A DNA stretch of 64,000 bases from the NCBI GenBank assembly GCA_044224905.1, contig JBGAJN010000001.1:1302001-1366000 (forward strand), read 5' to 3'. Positions within the stretch are counted from its first letter, which is position 1. The number at the start of each line of letters is the position of its first letter. The notes under the pieces were generated by a model. It was not told the DNA's origin, made no database searches, and saw only the letters and a list, made by a program, of their open reading frames with translations. A program made the position numbers and the translations under genes. Positions 1 through 9,117 of the stretch are shown piece by piece. The DNA comes from JBGAJN01 sp044224905. Its GTDB lineage: Bacteria > Verrucomicrobiota > Verrucomicrobiia > Limisphaerales > JBGAJN01.

Positions 1-1206
1 AGCTTCTTGCGGTTGGTGGGGGTTAAGTTGCCAGTCTTGATTGGGGCCGTCGGCGCGCCGCCACAGTTGACCGTTGCTGCTGATCGCGAAGAGGTTCGTC
101 TGCCGGCGCGGCGTCAACGGAGCTGGCATCACGTTCAAAGCGTTTTGGACCACATTCCCCCGTGCGTTCGCGACTCCCTTGCTGGCGGGCGTCACGACGG
201 TCGATTGCCCTTGGCGCGTGACGGAGACAAACGCGTCGACGTTGGTGGCATAGCCGAGGAATTGCCAGCGCGCGCCGCCGTTGGTCGTATGCAGGGTCAC
301 TCCATGATCACCCACTGTCCAGCCGATTTGCGTGTTTATGAAATGGACCGCACGCAGGTCGAGAGACTGAATTTCCGCGGGGATCCGGTCTTCCTTGTAG
401 GTGCTGTAGCGCGTCCAATTGCGGCCCGCGTCCACGCTCGATAGGATCAATCCTCGCGAGCCGACCACATGCCAGTTCGAGGCGTCGGCCATCGCCATCG
501 CGTAGAACGCCGATGGGCTTCCGTGTTGCGCAGCAGATTCCGAAGGCATCCAAGTGGCACCTCCGTTCGTCGTGAGCAGCATCGTGGCGCCCGTGCCGAT
601 AATGAGGCCGTTCTCGTCGTCGGCGAATTGAATCTCGGTCCAATCGTTGGTGCTCGTTGGTGCGACGCGTTCCCAATTCGCTCCGGCATCGCTGCTGTGC
701 AGAATGACGCCGCCGCCACCGACCGCCCAAAGATTTTCGTCGTCTGCGACGGTGATGGACCGCAGGCCGGTGGCCGGATTGGTCGAGCGCAAAAACGCGT
801 GGTGTTCGACGGGCCAGCGCCAGTTGTCAAACGACATCACCTTCTCTGTGGTCGCGAATGGATTGGGACGGAGCGGTTGAAAACAGGCCATCGTAATGAC
901 GGCTCCGAGGAAACCCATTGCGAGAACCCAATGGTCTTTTTGCGCGTCGGACCAGGAAGCGCAGCCGGGCAGCGCATGCATGGCGCGTCCGGCAAGGACC
1001 ATCGCCAGCACCATTCCGAAGACCGCGCCCACCGTGAGCGTGACCGAGCCGATTACGGTCCCCCAGATCACCAACGCTACGAGCATGACAAAGCCCAGTC
1101 GCGTTGAGCCGGAGGAGAACTTTCTCCCGGATTCTGGCGCTGCCACGGTTTCCCCGGATTTGTTTCCGGCCTCGCTGGTCTTTTTCTCCTGCTTTGGCGC
1201 TGACAT
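1..1206 (-). CDS. YCF48/BNR-repeat beta-propeller protein with N-terminal membrane segments (3' end cut by window)
   Basis: The gene runs off the left edge, so only the first 402 residues are visible. After a charged, soluble first 35 residues there are hydrophobic stretches at about 38-75 and 92-108. The remainder carries repeated BNR/YCF48-type signatures (HSSDAGANWERV, LTTNGGATWMPS, HTTNGGARWQFL), about one blade each, typical of the photosystem II assembly factor-like propeller used in many extracytoplasmic bacterial proteins. The start at 1206 is well supported: GGAGGA lies about 8 nt upstream of the ATG. Substrate or partner is unknown. A membrane-anchored propeller facing the periplasm is inferred from the layout; BNR glycosidase activity is unlikely because no catalytic signature is visible. 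Confidence 0.75.
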   Translation of the reverse strand, partial: MSAPKQEKKTSEAGNKSGETVAAPESGRKFSSGSTRLGFVMLVALVIWGTVIGSVTLTVGAVFGMVLAMVLAGRAMHALPGCASWSDAQKDHWVLAMGFLGAVITMACFQPLRPNPFATTEKVMSFDNWRWPVEHHAFLRSTNPATGLRSITVADDENLWAVGGGGVILHSSDAGANWERVAPTSTNDWTEIQFADDENGLIIGTGATMLLTTNGGATWMPSESAAQHGSPSAFYAMAMADASNWHVVGSRGLILSSVDAGRNWTRYSTYKEDRIPAEIQSLDLRAVHFINTQIGWTVGDHGVTLHTTNGGARWQFLGYATNVDAFVSVTRQGQSTVVTPASKGVANARGNVVQNALNVMPAPLTPRRQTNLFAISSNGQLWRRADGPNQDWQLNPHQPQEA

Positions 1207-1352
1207 AATTGCGTTCCTCCGAACACCGCGACGCTAGCGCTTCTTCAACGGCGTCGTCAAGACGCCCATCCGACGGGTGTGGCTTCGTTCCCGGAACATG
1301 CTTGGGACATCCAGCCGTTGTCGCCCGTTTGAACCCGTGATACTCTTTTCCC

Positions 1353-2366
1353 ATGAACCCAAAAGCCTCGCCCGCTTCGTGCCCTGATTGCGCCGGGATC
1401 AATCGTCGGCAATTTCTTCAAACTTCACTCAAAGGCGCTACCGTCCTCGCTGCTTCACCGCTGATCGTACCGCGCGCGTTCGCTGCACCGACGCCGCAGT
1501 CGAAGTCCGAAACGCTCTCCGCGCAGTTTTTCAAAACCCTCACCGAGAAGCAGCGCGCGGCTGTGTGTTTTCCGTTCGATCACGAGCTGCGTTCCTGTGT
1601 GGACAACAACTGGCACATCACCAAGCCCACGCTCGCCAACTTTTTCACGCCGGATCAGCAGGCGATGGTGAAGGATATTTTCCGCAGTCTCCACAGCCCT
1701 GAGTACGCCGAGACCGTTTTGAAACAGGTCGAACACGATAGCGGCAAGGCGGGTTTCAATGGTGGCACCTCCGTTGCGTTCTTTGGTGAACCCGGCTCCG
1801 GCGAGTTCGAGTTCGTTATCACGGGCCGGCATTGCACGCGGCGCTGCGATGGCGACAGCGTGACGGGCGCTGCGTTCGGCGGACCGATCTTCTACGGCCA
1901 CGCGGCGCAGGGTTTCAATGAAAAGCCCGATCATCCCGGCAACGCCTACTGGTATCAGGCCAAGCGCGCGAACGAAGTCTTCCAAGCGCTCAGCGGCAAG
2001 CAACGTGAGCTGGCTCTGCTCGGCGACGGCCGCGAAGAGAACGGCACGCTCACCGTGAAGCTAAAAGGCAAATCCAAACCCATTGAAGGGATTCCGCTCA
2101 CGGAACTCTCCAGCGACCAACGTGGACTCGTGCACAAAGTGATGTCCGATCTGCTCGCGCCGTTCCGCAAAGAGGACACCGAAGAAGTGATGAAGCTCGT
2201 GAATCAAAACGGCTTCGAGAATCTTCGCATGGCTTTCTACAAAAATCAGGACGTTGGCAAGGACGGTGTCTGGGATGTGTGGCAGATCGAGGGGCCGGCA
2301 ATGGTCTGGTATTTCCGCGGCGATCCGCACGTGCACGTCTGGGTCAACGTTCGTGAGTCCGCCTGA
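1353..2366 (+). CDS. Tat-exported DUF3500 family protein
   Basis: A 337-residue protein whose N-terminus has a twin-arginine motif (NRRQFLQ, residues 20-26) and a hydrophobic stretch ending in AFA, so export by the Tat system is expected. The mature part matches the DUF3500 family from memory: a central RHCTRRCDGD segment, a large polar middle, and a C-terminal WYFRGDPHVHVWVNV block. The biochemical function of DUF3500 is not established. It is followed after 20 bp by an unrelated exported protein, and the two are probably co-transcribed. A cysteine pair near residues 10-13 lies before the Tat motif and is likely removed with the signal. Confidence 0.8.
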   Translation: MNPKASPASCPDCAGINRRQFLQTSLKGATVLAASPLIVPRAFAAPTPQSKSETLSAQFFKTLTEKQRAAVCFPFDHELRSCVDNNWHITKPTLANFFTPDQQAMVKDIFRSLHSPEYAETVLKQVEHDSGKAGFNGGTSVAFFGEPGSGEFEFVITGRHCTRRCDGDSVTGAAFGGPIFYGHAAQGFNEKPDHPGNAYWYQAKRANEVFQALSGKQRELALLGDGREENGTLTVKLKGKSKPIEGIPLTELSSDQRGLVHKVMSDLLAPFRKEDTEEVMKLVNQNGFENLRMAFYKNQDVGKDGVWDVWQIEGPAMVWYFRGDPHVHVWVNVRESA

Positions 2367-2386
2367 GTTGCCCAGCTTTTCCCCTC

Positions 2387-3178
2387 GTGAATTTGCATCG
2401 TTTGAGTTGCCTGTGGCTTTTCGTACTCGTGTCGTCAGCGCGCTGCGCGATGGCGGCGGATGTTGAAGTCGAGCGCTGCATCGCCCGCGGGCGCGAGTTT
2501 CTTGCCGGGATGTTCGACTCGTCGCTCGACCTGCTCCCCGAGTATCGCGGTGCGAAAGTTTACTGGCTCTTTCACGACAACTATCTAGCGGCGAAGTTGC
2601 TCGATTCATCGCGTCCTGAACTGTCAGCCAAGATTCGCGCCGCTATTGCCACTCGCGGTGCCAAGCACTCGGGGAAGATCGAAATCCTTTTTGGTGAAGC
2701 GCCGAACCCGCTTCCGTTCCGTCACTACGTGCTTTCGAACGTGGTCGTCATCGACGGCAAAACCATTCGCACGGAAGTCGTGACCGATCGCGTGTTGAAA
2801 GGCTGGGAAGAATACGCCGACTTGCGGCTGTTCGCCGCGATCGCTCAGGCCCGCTCGGCACCGGCGGAAGCTCGACGCGATTTCGACCGCGCCGCAGCGA
2901 TGTGGGACGGGCGTGGACTGAACGACCGCGTGACGCAACACGGGAAACGATACGCCACTTACAAACTCGCACTCTTTCTGATCGCCGACGCGCGTTTGCA
3001 GGCGAAGTCGCCGCTCGCGCCCGCGGTGCAGCGACAGTTACTCGCGTTGCAGCATCGCGACGGCGGTTGGATCACGGACTACGATTCCGACGGCAAGCCG
3101 CGCGGTCTCGCCAACGTCGAGACCACTTGCATGGCGTTGCTGGCCTTGCAGACTGCGCCCGGAGCGACGGGGAAATAG
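2387..3178 (+). CDS. Exported protein with alpha-toroid (prenyltransferase/squalene-oxidase-like) repeat
   Basis: This 263-residue protein starts with GTG, 20 bp after the DUF3500 gene, and has a signal peptide ending around AMA-AD (residue 24). No enzyme family is clearly recognised. The C-terminal segment, with QHRDGGWITDYDSDG followed by NVETTCMALLAL, looks like the QDGGW-type repeat of alpha/alpha toroid proteins (terpene cyclase, prenyltransferase and cobalamin-binding relatives). Only one or two such repeats are visible, so a catalytic cyclase is unlikely. Possible role: a secreted helical-toroid binding protein working with the preceding DUF3500 protein. Confidence 0.6.
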   Translation: MNLHRLSCLWLFVLVSSARCAMAADVEVERCIARGREFLAGMFDSSLDLLPEYRGAKVYWLFHDNYLAAKLLDSSRPELSAKIRAAIATRGAKHSGKIEILFGEAPNPLPFRHYVLSNVVVIDGKTIRTEVVTDRVLKGWEEYADLRLFAAIAQARSAPAEARRDFDRAAAMWDGRGLNDRVTQHGKRYATYKLALFLIADARLQAKSPLAPAVQRQLLALQHRDGGWITDYDSDGKPRGLANVETTCMALLALQTAPGATGK

Positions 3179-3226
3179 GCCTGACTCGGGATTGAATATT
3201 GCGCGACGGTTTGGAAATCTCCCGCC

Positions 3227-4513
3227 ATGCGTCACGTCCCGATCGACCCGAAACTCTTCGTCGAAAACCGCCAGCGCCTGGCGAAACTGCTCGTCCCGAA
3301 TTCCCTCGCCGTCGTCAATGCCAACGACGTGCTCCCCACCAATGCTGACGGCACGCTCGTAATGGTGCCAAATGCGGATCTCTTTTACCTCAGCGGCATC
3401 GAGCAGGAGGAAAGCATTCTCGTGCTCGCGCCGCAGGCTTTCGACGAGAAGCTTCGCGAGATCCTGTTCCTCCGCGAACCCAGCGCACATCTCAAGATCT
3501 GGGAGGGCCACAAGCACTCCAAGGAAGAAGCGCAAAAAATTTCCGGCATCAAGACGGTGAAGTGGCTCTCGGAATTCCCCAGCGTCTTCCACCGGCTCAT
3601 GTGCGAGGCGGAACACGTTTACCTCAACAGCAACGAGCACAACCGCGCGCACATCGAGGTCCAAACGCGCGATGCGCGTTTCGTGCGCGACACGCAGGCG
3701 AAGTATCCGCTTCACCAATACCACCGGCTCGCGCGCGTCATGCACGAGCTGCGCGTGGTGAAGTCCGAGCGCGAGATCGAACTCATGCGCACCGCTTGCG
3801 CCATCACGCGCGCGGGTTTCCTACGCGTGCTCAAAAAGACGAAGCCCAGCATCAACGAGTGCGAGATTGAGGCGGAGTTCATCCACGAGTTCACCCGGCG
3901 TCGCGCGAAGTTTGCTTACAACCCGATCGTCGCCAGCGGCGAAAACGCATGCACGCTGCACTACAATCAGAACGATCAACCCTGCAAGAAGGGCGAACTG
4001 TTGCTGATCGACATCGGTGCAAACTACGCGAACTACAGCGCCGATCTCACGCGCACAATTCCCGTGAGCGGAAAGTTTTCCCGACGCCAGAAAGCCGTTT
4101 ACAACGCCGTTCTCCGCGTCATGCGCGCGAGCATTGCGGGAGCGACTGTCGGCAAACTTTCCCGTGATTGGCTCAAGGAATCGCAGATGATGATGAACGA
4201 GGAACTGCTCGGTCTTGGGCTGCTGACCAAGGCGGACATTCGCAAGCAGACCGATGACGAGCCCGCGTGCCGCAAGTATTTCATGCACGGCCTTGGCCAT
4301 CCGCTCGGCATCGACGTGCACGACGTGGGCTTCACTACGCAACCGTTCGCGCCGGGCTGGATACTCACGGTCGAGCCGGGCATCTACATTCCGTCGGAGA
4401 AGATCGGCGTGCGCCTCGAGAATGACATCCTCGTCACGGAAGACGGTCCCGTCGATTTGATGGCGGACATTCCAGTGGAAACCGACGAGATCGAAGCCTT
4501 GATGAATCGCTGA
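3227..4513 (+). CDS. pepP: Xaa-Pro aminopeptidase (M24B)
   Basis: A 428-residue cytoplasmic metallopeptidase that removes an N-terminal residue preceding proline. The N-terminal AMP_N domain covers about residues 6-150 and contains the ADLFYLSGIEQ block. The pita-bread M24 domain follows from about 180. All five metal ligands are visible: D262 and D273 in LLIDIGANYANYSADLTRT, H354 in MHGLGHPLG, E383 in TVEPGIY and E398 in VRLEND. H245, H358 and H365 match the additional conserved histidines. Length is normal for the family. It lies between exported-protein genes and a convergent LysR gene and seems to be a single-gene unit. Confidence 0.93.
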   Translation: MRHVPIDPKLFVENRQRLAKLLVPNSLAVVNANDVLPTNADGTLVMVPNADLFYLSGIEQEESILVLAPQAFDEKLREILFLREPSAHLKIWEGHKHSKEEAQKISGIKTVKWLSEFPSVFHRLMCEAEHVYLNSNEHNRAHIEVQTRDARFVRDTQAKYPLHQYHRLARVMHELRVVKSEREIELMRTACAITRAGFLRVLKKTKPSINECEIEAEFIHEFTRRRAKFAYNPIVASGENACTLHYNQNDQPCKKGELLLIDIGANYANYSADLTRTIPVSGKFSRRQKAVYNAVLRVMRASIAGATVGKLSRDWLKESQMMMNEELLGLGLLTKADIRKQTDDEPACRKYFMHGLGHPLGIDVHDVGFTTQPFAPGWILTVEPGIYIPSEKIGVRLENDILVTEDGPVDLMADIPVETDEIEALMNR

Positions 4514-4522
4514 CCGGCGCGG

Positions 4523-5428
4523 CTATCGCGGCGCGCGTAGCGTCTTGGACGCCGCTTTCACCGCGGCCGCGAATTTCTCCGCCGCCACCGATCGCGTTCC
4601 GCTGCGGCAGATCAAGGCGACGACCATTGGCGGCGGTGCAGGCGCGACCGGACGCAATTTCAACCGCGGCCCCGCCAGACACGCGAGACTCTCCGACACG
4701 ATCGCCACGCCGCGCCCGGCTTCGACTGCCGCGATCAAGCTCGTGGCGCTGTCGTGTTCCTCGGCGATTTGCGGCACACGATCCAGCGACCGGAAAAGTT
4801 CGGCCAGTTGCTCGTGATACTCAGGGTAATCCTTCCGCGCGTAAGCGATCAACCGTTCCGCAGCGAGTTCACGCAGGCTCACCGTGCGCCCGCGCGCGAG
4901 CGGGTGCTCGGGATTCGCCGCTACGCACACCGAATAGCGATGCAACGCTTCCGCCACGAGTCCGCGCACCGCGCGCGAGGGTGGATTGATTGTCAGTGCG
5001 AGTTGCAATCGCCCGCCGCGCAGCGCGTCGAGCATCTCCTCGGTCGAAGCATCATGCAGCACCACGCGGATTCCAGGATTCCGTTCCTGAAACTCCCGCA
5101 ACACGCGCGGCAAAAGTTCGACGGTGAGCGAGGGCGAGTAGCCGACATGCAACTCTCCCCGCGTGCCGCCCGCGACCGCCTTCACCGTTTGCGTGGCTTC
5201 CTCAGCGCGCCGTAACACTGCGCGCGCTTCGTCGAGGAATACGCGACCGGCTTCCGTCAGGCGCAGCGATTTCGCGCTGCGTTCAAACAGCGCCACGCCG
5301 AGTTCATCTTCGAGGTCGCGGATTTGCCGGCTCAACGGTGGTTGCGAAACGTGCAGCCGCGCCGCAGCGCGCGTGACGTTCTGCTCTTCCGCGACGGCGA
5401 CGAAGTAACGCAGGTGACGAAGTTCCAT
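4523..5428 (-). CDS. LysR-family transcriptional regulator
   Basis: About 301 residues. The winged helix-turn-helix is at the extreme N-terminus: MELRHLRYFVAVAEEQN, then ARLHVSQPPLSRQIRDLE as the recognition region, then the linker helix. The rest is the effector-binding periplasmic-binding-protein-like domain. The start at 5428 is preferred over an in-frame ATG 36 nt upstream because LysR proteins begin within a few residues of the LRYF motif. It is divergent from the pirin gene, with 84 bp between the two starts, so it probably regulates pirin and itself. Effector unknown; the domain resembles the CbnR/BenM-like group only in general features. Confidence 0.9.
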   Translation of the reverse strand: MELRHLRYFVAVAEEQNVTRAAARLHVSQPPLSRQIRDLEDELGVALFERSAKSLRLTEAGRVFLDEARAVLRRAEEATQTVKAVAGGTRGELHVGYSPSLTVELLPRVLREFQERNPGIRVVLHDASTEEMLDALRGGRLQLALTINPPSRAVRGLVAEALHRYSVCVAANPEHPLARGRTVSLRELAAERLIAYARKDYPEYHEQLAELFRSLDRVPQIAEEHDSATSLIAAVEAGRGVAIVSESLACLAGPRLKLRPVAPAPPPMVVALICRSGTRSVAAEKFAAAVKAASKTLRAPR

Positions 5429-5512
5429 GCCCAGCGAGCATACCTTTTGGGCATCGTGAGCCAAGCAACATGATATTTCCCGAACGCGCCCGACCGGGGC
5501 TATCGTGTCGCC

Positions 5513-6208
5513 ATGATGAAACTACGAAGAGCCAATGAACGGGGCCACGCCGACCACGGCTGGCTGAACGCCTACCACACCTTTAGTTTCGCGAACTACC
5601 ACGATCCGCAACACATGGGCTTCCGTAGCCTGCGTGTCATCAACGACGACACGGTCGCGCCCGGCGGTGGTTTTGGAACGCATCCGCATCGCGACATGGA
5701 AATCGTCACGTATATCTTGAGCGGCCAGCTGGAACACAAGGACTCAATGGGCAACGGCCGCGTCATCCGTTCCGGCGAATTCCAATACATGGCCGCCGGC
5801 ACCGGCGTGGAACACAGCGAGTTCAATCCCTCGCCGACCGAGCCCGTGCACCTGTTGCAAATCTGGATTCTGCCCGAGCGTCGCGGCTTCACGCCCCGTT
5901 ACGCGGAGAAATCCGCCGTCAACGCGCCGACCGGGAAATTGACCCTCGAAGTATCGAAAGCGGGTCGTGATGGTTCCATCGCGATCAACCAGGACGTCGA
6001 CCTGTATCTCGCGAAGCTGAATCCCGGCGACGCGGTGTCGCACACGTTGCGCCCGTTGCGCCACGCGTGGGTGCATGTCGCCGAAGGCGAAGTCACGCTC
6101 AACGGCCAGACGCTCAAGAGCGGCGACGCGGCGGCGTTGTCCGAAGAGAAGGACGTGAAACTCGCCGCCACGCAAAAATCACAGGTGCTGTTGTTCGACC
6201 TGAACTAA
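5513..6208 (+). CDS. Pirin family cupin protein (YhaK/YhhW-like)
   Basis: A 231-residue bicupin. The metal site is intact and at the family's usual positions: H57 and H59 in GTHPHRDME and H101 and E103 in GVEHSEF. Some bacterial pirins of this type oxidise quercetin (quercetin 2,3-dioxygenase), while others have no known substrate, so the activity is left open. It is divergent from a LysR regulator, a common arrangement for stress-inducible pirins. A small membrane-protein gene follows after 19 bp and YceI after that, which suggests a short stress-related transcription unit. Confidence 0.92.
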   Translation: MMKLRRANERGHADHGWLNAYHTFSFANYHDPQHMGFRSLRVINDDTVAPGGGFGTHPHRDMEIVTYILSGQLEHKDSMGNGRVIRSGEFQYMAAGTGVEHSEFNPSPTEPVHLLQIWILPERRGFTPRYAEKSAVNAPTGKLTLEVSKAGRDGSIAINQDVDLYLAKLNPGDAVSHTLRPLRHAWVHVAEGEVTLNGQTLKSGDAAALSEEKDVKLAATQKSQVLLFDLN

Positions 6209-6227
6209 GCTCACCCGTGGCATCGCT

Positions 6228-6491
6228 ATGAAAACGTCTCTGCGCATCCTCGCCCTCGTCGTGCTGGTCGCGGCAGCGGGCACGTGGTTCGCCACGGGCG
6301 CCAGCCGCGGCTGGTCCAAGACGAGCGTTGCGAAGAAAACCGTCGATGAAGTCACCGGCCTCGAAGGCATCTCCTACGAGAAACGTTTCGTGGCCGGCCT
6401 CGATTTCCTCGGCGCGGGTGTGCTGGCCGCCGGCGTTCTGGCGGGCGCCTCCTTTCTTTTCCGCAAAACCATCAACAACTCGACTCACTAA
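6228..6491 (+). CDS. Small membrane protein of unknown function
   Basis: An 87-residue protein with two hydrophobic segments (about residues 5-24 and 57-78) separated by a polar stretch of about 30 residues and ending in a short basic/polar tail. No family is recognised. It sits 19 bp after the pirin gene and 33 bp before yceI, on the same strand, so co-expression is likely. Codon use and GC content look like its neighbours, which supports a real gene rather than a chance frame. Confidence 0.65.
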   Translation: MKTSLRILALVVLVAAAGTWFATGASRGWSKTSVAKKTVDEVTGLEGISYEKRFVAGLDFLGAGVLAAGVLAGASFLFRKTINNSTH

Positions 6492-6524
6492 ATTCATCAC
6501 CACCGTTCCCACTTCCACTTCTTT

Positions 6525-7136
6525 ATGAAACTCAAATCACTCTCCCTGTTCGCCCTCACCGCTTGGTCTGTTGCCGCGTCTGCGGCACCGCTGAGCTTCG
6601 ACTTCAAAGACCCCAAGGGCGTGAACAACGCCGTGTTCAAACTCGACGCGCCGCTCGAAGCCATCAACGGCAGCGCCAATGGCATCACCGGCACCGTCAC
6701 GTTCGATCCCGCCAATCCCGCCGCGACCACCGGCAAGATCGTCGTTGCTGCAGCGACGTTGCACGTGCCGAATCCGGTGATGAAGGAACACCTGCACAGC
6801 GATCAATGGCTCGACGTTGCGAAGAACGCCGAGATCACGTTTGAAGCGAAGTCGCTCAGCAACGTGAAAACCACCGGCGACAACACGACCGCGGACGTCA
6901 CCGGCACACTTACGATCAAGGGCGTATCCAAGCAGGTGACCGTGCCCGTGAAGTTCTCCTACCTGAAGGACAAGCTCGGCCTGCGTGTGCCGAACACGAA
7001 AGGCGATTTGCTCGTGATCCGCGCCAACTTCCCGATCAAGCGCAGCGACTTCGGCATCAATCCCAAAGCGCCCGAGGACAAAGTGTCCGACACCATCGAC
7101 CTTACGCTCAGCATCGCCGGCGCGTCGCCGCGGTAA
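6525..7136 (+). CDS. YceI-family periplasmic lipid-binding protein
   Basis: A 203-residue exported protein with a signal peptide (hydrophobic 5-19, cleavage after ASA-AP). The mature part is a YceI beta-barrel: GITGTVTFDPANP, MKEHLHSDQWLDVAKNAEI, GTLTIKGVSKQVTVP and IKRSDFGINP are all typical. YceI proteins bind isoprenoid-like lipids in an extended barrel and are often induced by acid or osmotic stress. The pirin-small membrane protein-yceI order suggests a common stress unit, which is inference. Confidence 0.92.
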   Translation: MKLKSLSLFALTAWSVAASAAPLSFDFKDPKGVNNAVFKLDAPLEAINGSANGITGTVTFDPANPAATTGKIVVAAATLHVPNPVMKEHLHSDQWLDVAKNAEITFEAKSLSNVKTTGDNTTADVTGTLTIKGVSKQVTVPVKFSYLKDKLGLRVPNTKGDLLVIRANFPIKRSDFGINPKAPEDKVSDTIDLTLSIAGASPR

Positions 7137-7160
7137 ACGTCCGCCGAACCCGCTCCACTC

Positions 7161-7646
7161 ATGTCCACCGCCATTCATCCCGAAGTTCGCATCGGCCACG
7201 TGCATCTGAAGGTGGCGGATTTGGAGCGGGCGCTCGCCTTCTATCGCGACGTGCTCGGCTTCCAGCTCACGCAACGCTACGGCACGCAAGCCGCCTTCGT
7301 CTCCGCCGGCGGCTATCACCATCACATCGGCTTGAACACGTGGGAGAGTCAGGGCGGTTCGCCGCCCGCGCCGGGAACCACCGGCCTGTTCCACGTTGCG
7401 ATCCTCTATCCCACGCGCGCGCAGCTCGCCGATGCGCTGCGTCGCGTGGTGAATGCCGGCGTCCCGCTCGACGGTGCGTCCGATCACGGCGTGAGCGAAG
7501 CCATCTACCTGCGCGACCCCGACCACAACGGCGTGGAGCTGTATTGGGATCGTCCGCCGGAACAATGGCCGCGCTCCGCCACCGGCGAACTTGCGATGTT
7601 CACCCGCCGGCTTGACCTCGACGCCTTGCTCAAGGAAGCGCCTTAA
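7161..7646 (+). CDS. VOC-family (catechol-dioxygenase/glyoxalase-like) protein
   Basis: A 161-residue single-module vicinal-oxygen-chelate protein. Candidate metal ligands are visible: H13 in RIGHVHLKV, H78 in LFHVAILYP and E126 in NGVELYWD. The spacing and the GGYHHHIGLNTW block resemble the N-terminal half of Bacillus CatE-type catechol 2,3-dioxygenases. Only one module pair is present, so it may act as a dimer or be a binding or resistance protein instead. It follows yceI after 24 bp, and no aromatic-degradation genes are nearby. Confidence 0.85.
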   Translation: MSTAIHPEVRIGHVHLKVADLERALAFYRDVLGFQLTQRYGTQAAFVSAGGYHHHIGLNTWESQGGSPPAPGTTGLFHVAILYPTRAQLADALRRVVNAGVPLDGASDHGVSEAIYLRDPDHNGVELYWDRPPEQWPRSATGELAMFTRRLDLDALLKEAP

Positions 7647-7713
7647 TCTCTCGCGCCAGCGGAGGGGGGTGCTTGCGGCCGCGCCCGCGCCACGCGCCGG
7701 TTAGGAAAAGCCC

Positions 7714-7742
7714 TTGCGAGTTGTGGGAATTGCCCGTAAAAG
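7714..7742 (+). promoter_or_regulatory. Predicted sigma-70-like promoter flanked by an inverted repeat
   Basis: TTGCGA (7714-7719) and TAAAAG (7737-7742) are separated by exactly 17 bp and point at the secreted repeat protein starting at 7777. The -10 lies directly after the sequence AATTGCCCG (7728-7736), which is repeated in perfect inverted form as CGGGCAATT at 7768-7776, touching the ATG. The repeat could be an operator, or part of a hairpin covering the ribosome-binding region. Confidence 0.5.
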
Positions 7743-7776
7743 ACCGGGGCGCACCGAAAGGGTGTCTCGGGCAATT

Positions 7777-8862
7777 ATGAGCAATTTAATCAAGCGTTCC
7801 ATCCTCCTCGTCGTTACCACCCTCGGTCTCAGCGCGTTTAGCGCTTCCGCGCAGATCAAACTCTACTGGAGCGCCAGCGACGGTACCGGCGCCTACATTG
7901 TCCGAGCCGATGCTGATGGATCAAACCGCTCCAATATCGTCTCGGGCGCGGCGAATGTCCTTGGGCCCAATGGCCTCGAAACCGCCAACGGCCTCCTCTA
8001 TTGGCCGGACCAGCAACTGGGCGCCATCCAACAGGCGAATCTCGACGGCTCCGGCGTGACCACGTTCGCCTCCGCGAACAATCCTTACGACGTCTTCGGT
8101 ACCGCCACGCAAATCTACTGGAACTCCCAAACCGCAAATTACATCGACACTCAACTCACCAACGGCACCGGCTACCTGCGCTTGTTCGCGAGTCCAGTCG
8201 TGGACCGCCCCATCGCCATCGAGGTCACGGCGTCGAACATCTACTGGGCCGAGTTTGGCAGCCCGGGGAACCTGCGCCGCTCGGATCTGAACGGCTCCAA
8301 CATTGTCACCCTCATCCCCAGCGTCGATGTTCGCGACTTTCAGGTCACGTCGAACTACATCTACTTCGCGGACGTCAAGTTCCCCGGCGGCGCCCTCAAG
8401 CGCGCCAACCTGGACGGCACCGGCGTCACCAACCTCGTCACCGCGCCCTTTGGCGGTGTCGATCTGATCAACGGCGTTTGCGTGGTCAGCAATGCGATCT
8501 ACTGGTCGGAGTATAATATCGCCAGCGGCGGCGGGATTCGCCGCGCCAGCCTGAACGGATCCAACCGGGTCGACCTCTACAACGCGCCGCCCGGCACGGG
8601 CATTCGCGGCATCGTCGTCCTGGCCGATGTCGTGTCCACCGCGCCCGCTGCGCCGCGCTTTACCAACTCCGTGGTCACCACCAACGGCTTCACCTACACC
8701 CTCATGGTCGAGGCCGGGCGGACCTATCGCGTGGAAGCCTCCGGCAACCTGACCAACTGGACTGAGATCACCAACTTCGTGAGCCCGGGGACCAGCGTCA
8801 CCCTCACCAACGCCATCCCCGTCGGCGGCACCAACCGCTTCTACCGCGCCCTCACGCCCTGA
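7777..8862 (+). CDS. Secreted YWTD/LDLR-like repeat propeller with C-terminal FYR-type domain
   Basis: About 361 residues. The ATG at 7777 is chosen because it gives a classical signal peptide (hydrophobic 7-20, cleavage after ASA-Q); an upstream in-frame start would put 21 basic residues before it. The body has about six repeats of the form ...IYWS...RANLDGTGVTNL..., as in low-density-lipoprotein-receptor YWTD propellers. The last 65 residues (RTYRVEASGNLTNWTEIT ... NRFYRAL) form a beta domain that, as I recall, is widespread at the C-termini of secreted Pedosphaera-like proteins. Whether it is a sorting signal is unknown. No catalytic residues are recognised. Confidence 0.8.
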   Translation: MSNLIKRSILLVVTTLGLSAFSASAQIKLYWSASDGTGAYIVRADADGSNRSNIVSGAANVLGPNGLETANGLLYWPDQQLGAIQQANLDGSGVTTFASANNPYDVFGTATQIYWNSQTANYIDTQLTNGTGYLRLFASPVVDRPIAIEVTASNIYWAEFGSPGNLRRSDLNGSNIVTLIPSVDVRDFQVTSNYIYFADVKFPGGALKRANLDGTGVTNLVTAPFGGVDLINGVCVVSNAIYWSEYNIASGGGIRRASLNGSNRVDLYNAPPGTGIRGIVVLADVVSTAPAAPRFTNSVVTTNGFTYTLMVEAGRTYRVEASGNLTNWTEITNFVSPGTSVTLTNAIPVGGTNRFYRALTP

Positions 8863-9052
8863 CCTTTCCGTGTCGGCGCCCGGGCAGGGCGGGGCGCGTG
8901 GTCCGCATTGGCCCTCCGCAAGGAGCGCAGCGCGGCGTTCCTACCTTGCCAGAATCGTGTACAGATCCGTGATCCGGTCGCGGATACGGTAAGGCGGTCG
9001 CTGCCGCGCCGCCCGCTTCTCCGTCCGCGACTAACGCGCGGGCGAGACAATC

Positions 9053-9072
9053 GGCTGCGGAACACCGCAGCC
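9053..9072. repeat. Perfect 8-bp intergenic hairpin, possible dispersed repeat
   Basis: GGCTGCGG and CCGCAGCC form a perfect palindrome with an AACA loop. The right arm continues into CCTACC. A related stretch, CACCGCAGCCCTGCC, occurs 570 bp away at 9622-9636. There is no T-tract, so it is not a typical intrinsic terminator. The 8863-9117 spacer around it has no supportable gene. Confidence 0.5.
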
Positions 9073-9117
9073 CTACCGTCGCCAATGCTTCGCGGCGGCG
9101 GGACGAAACCGTCCACG

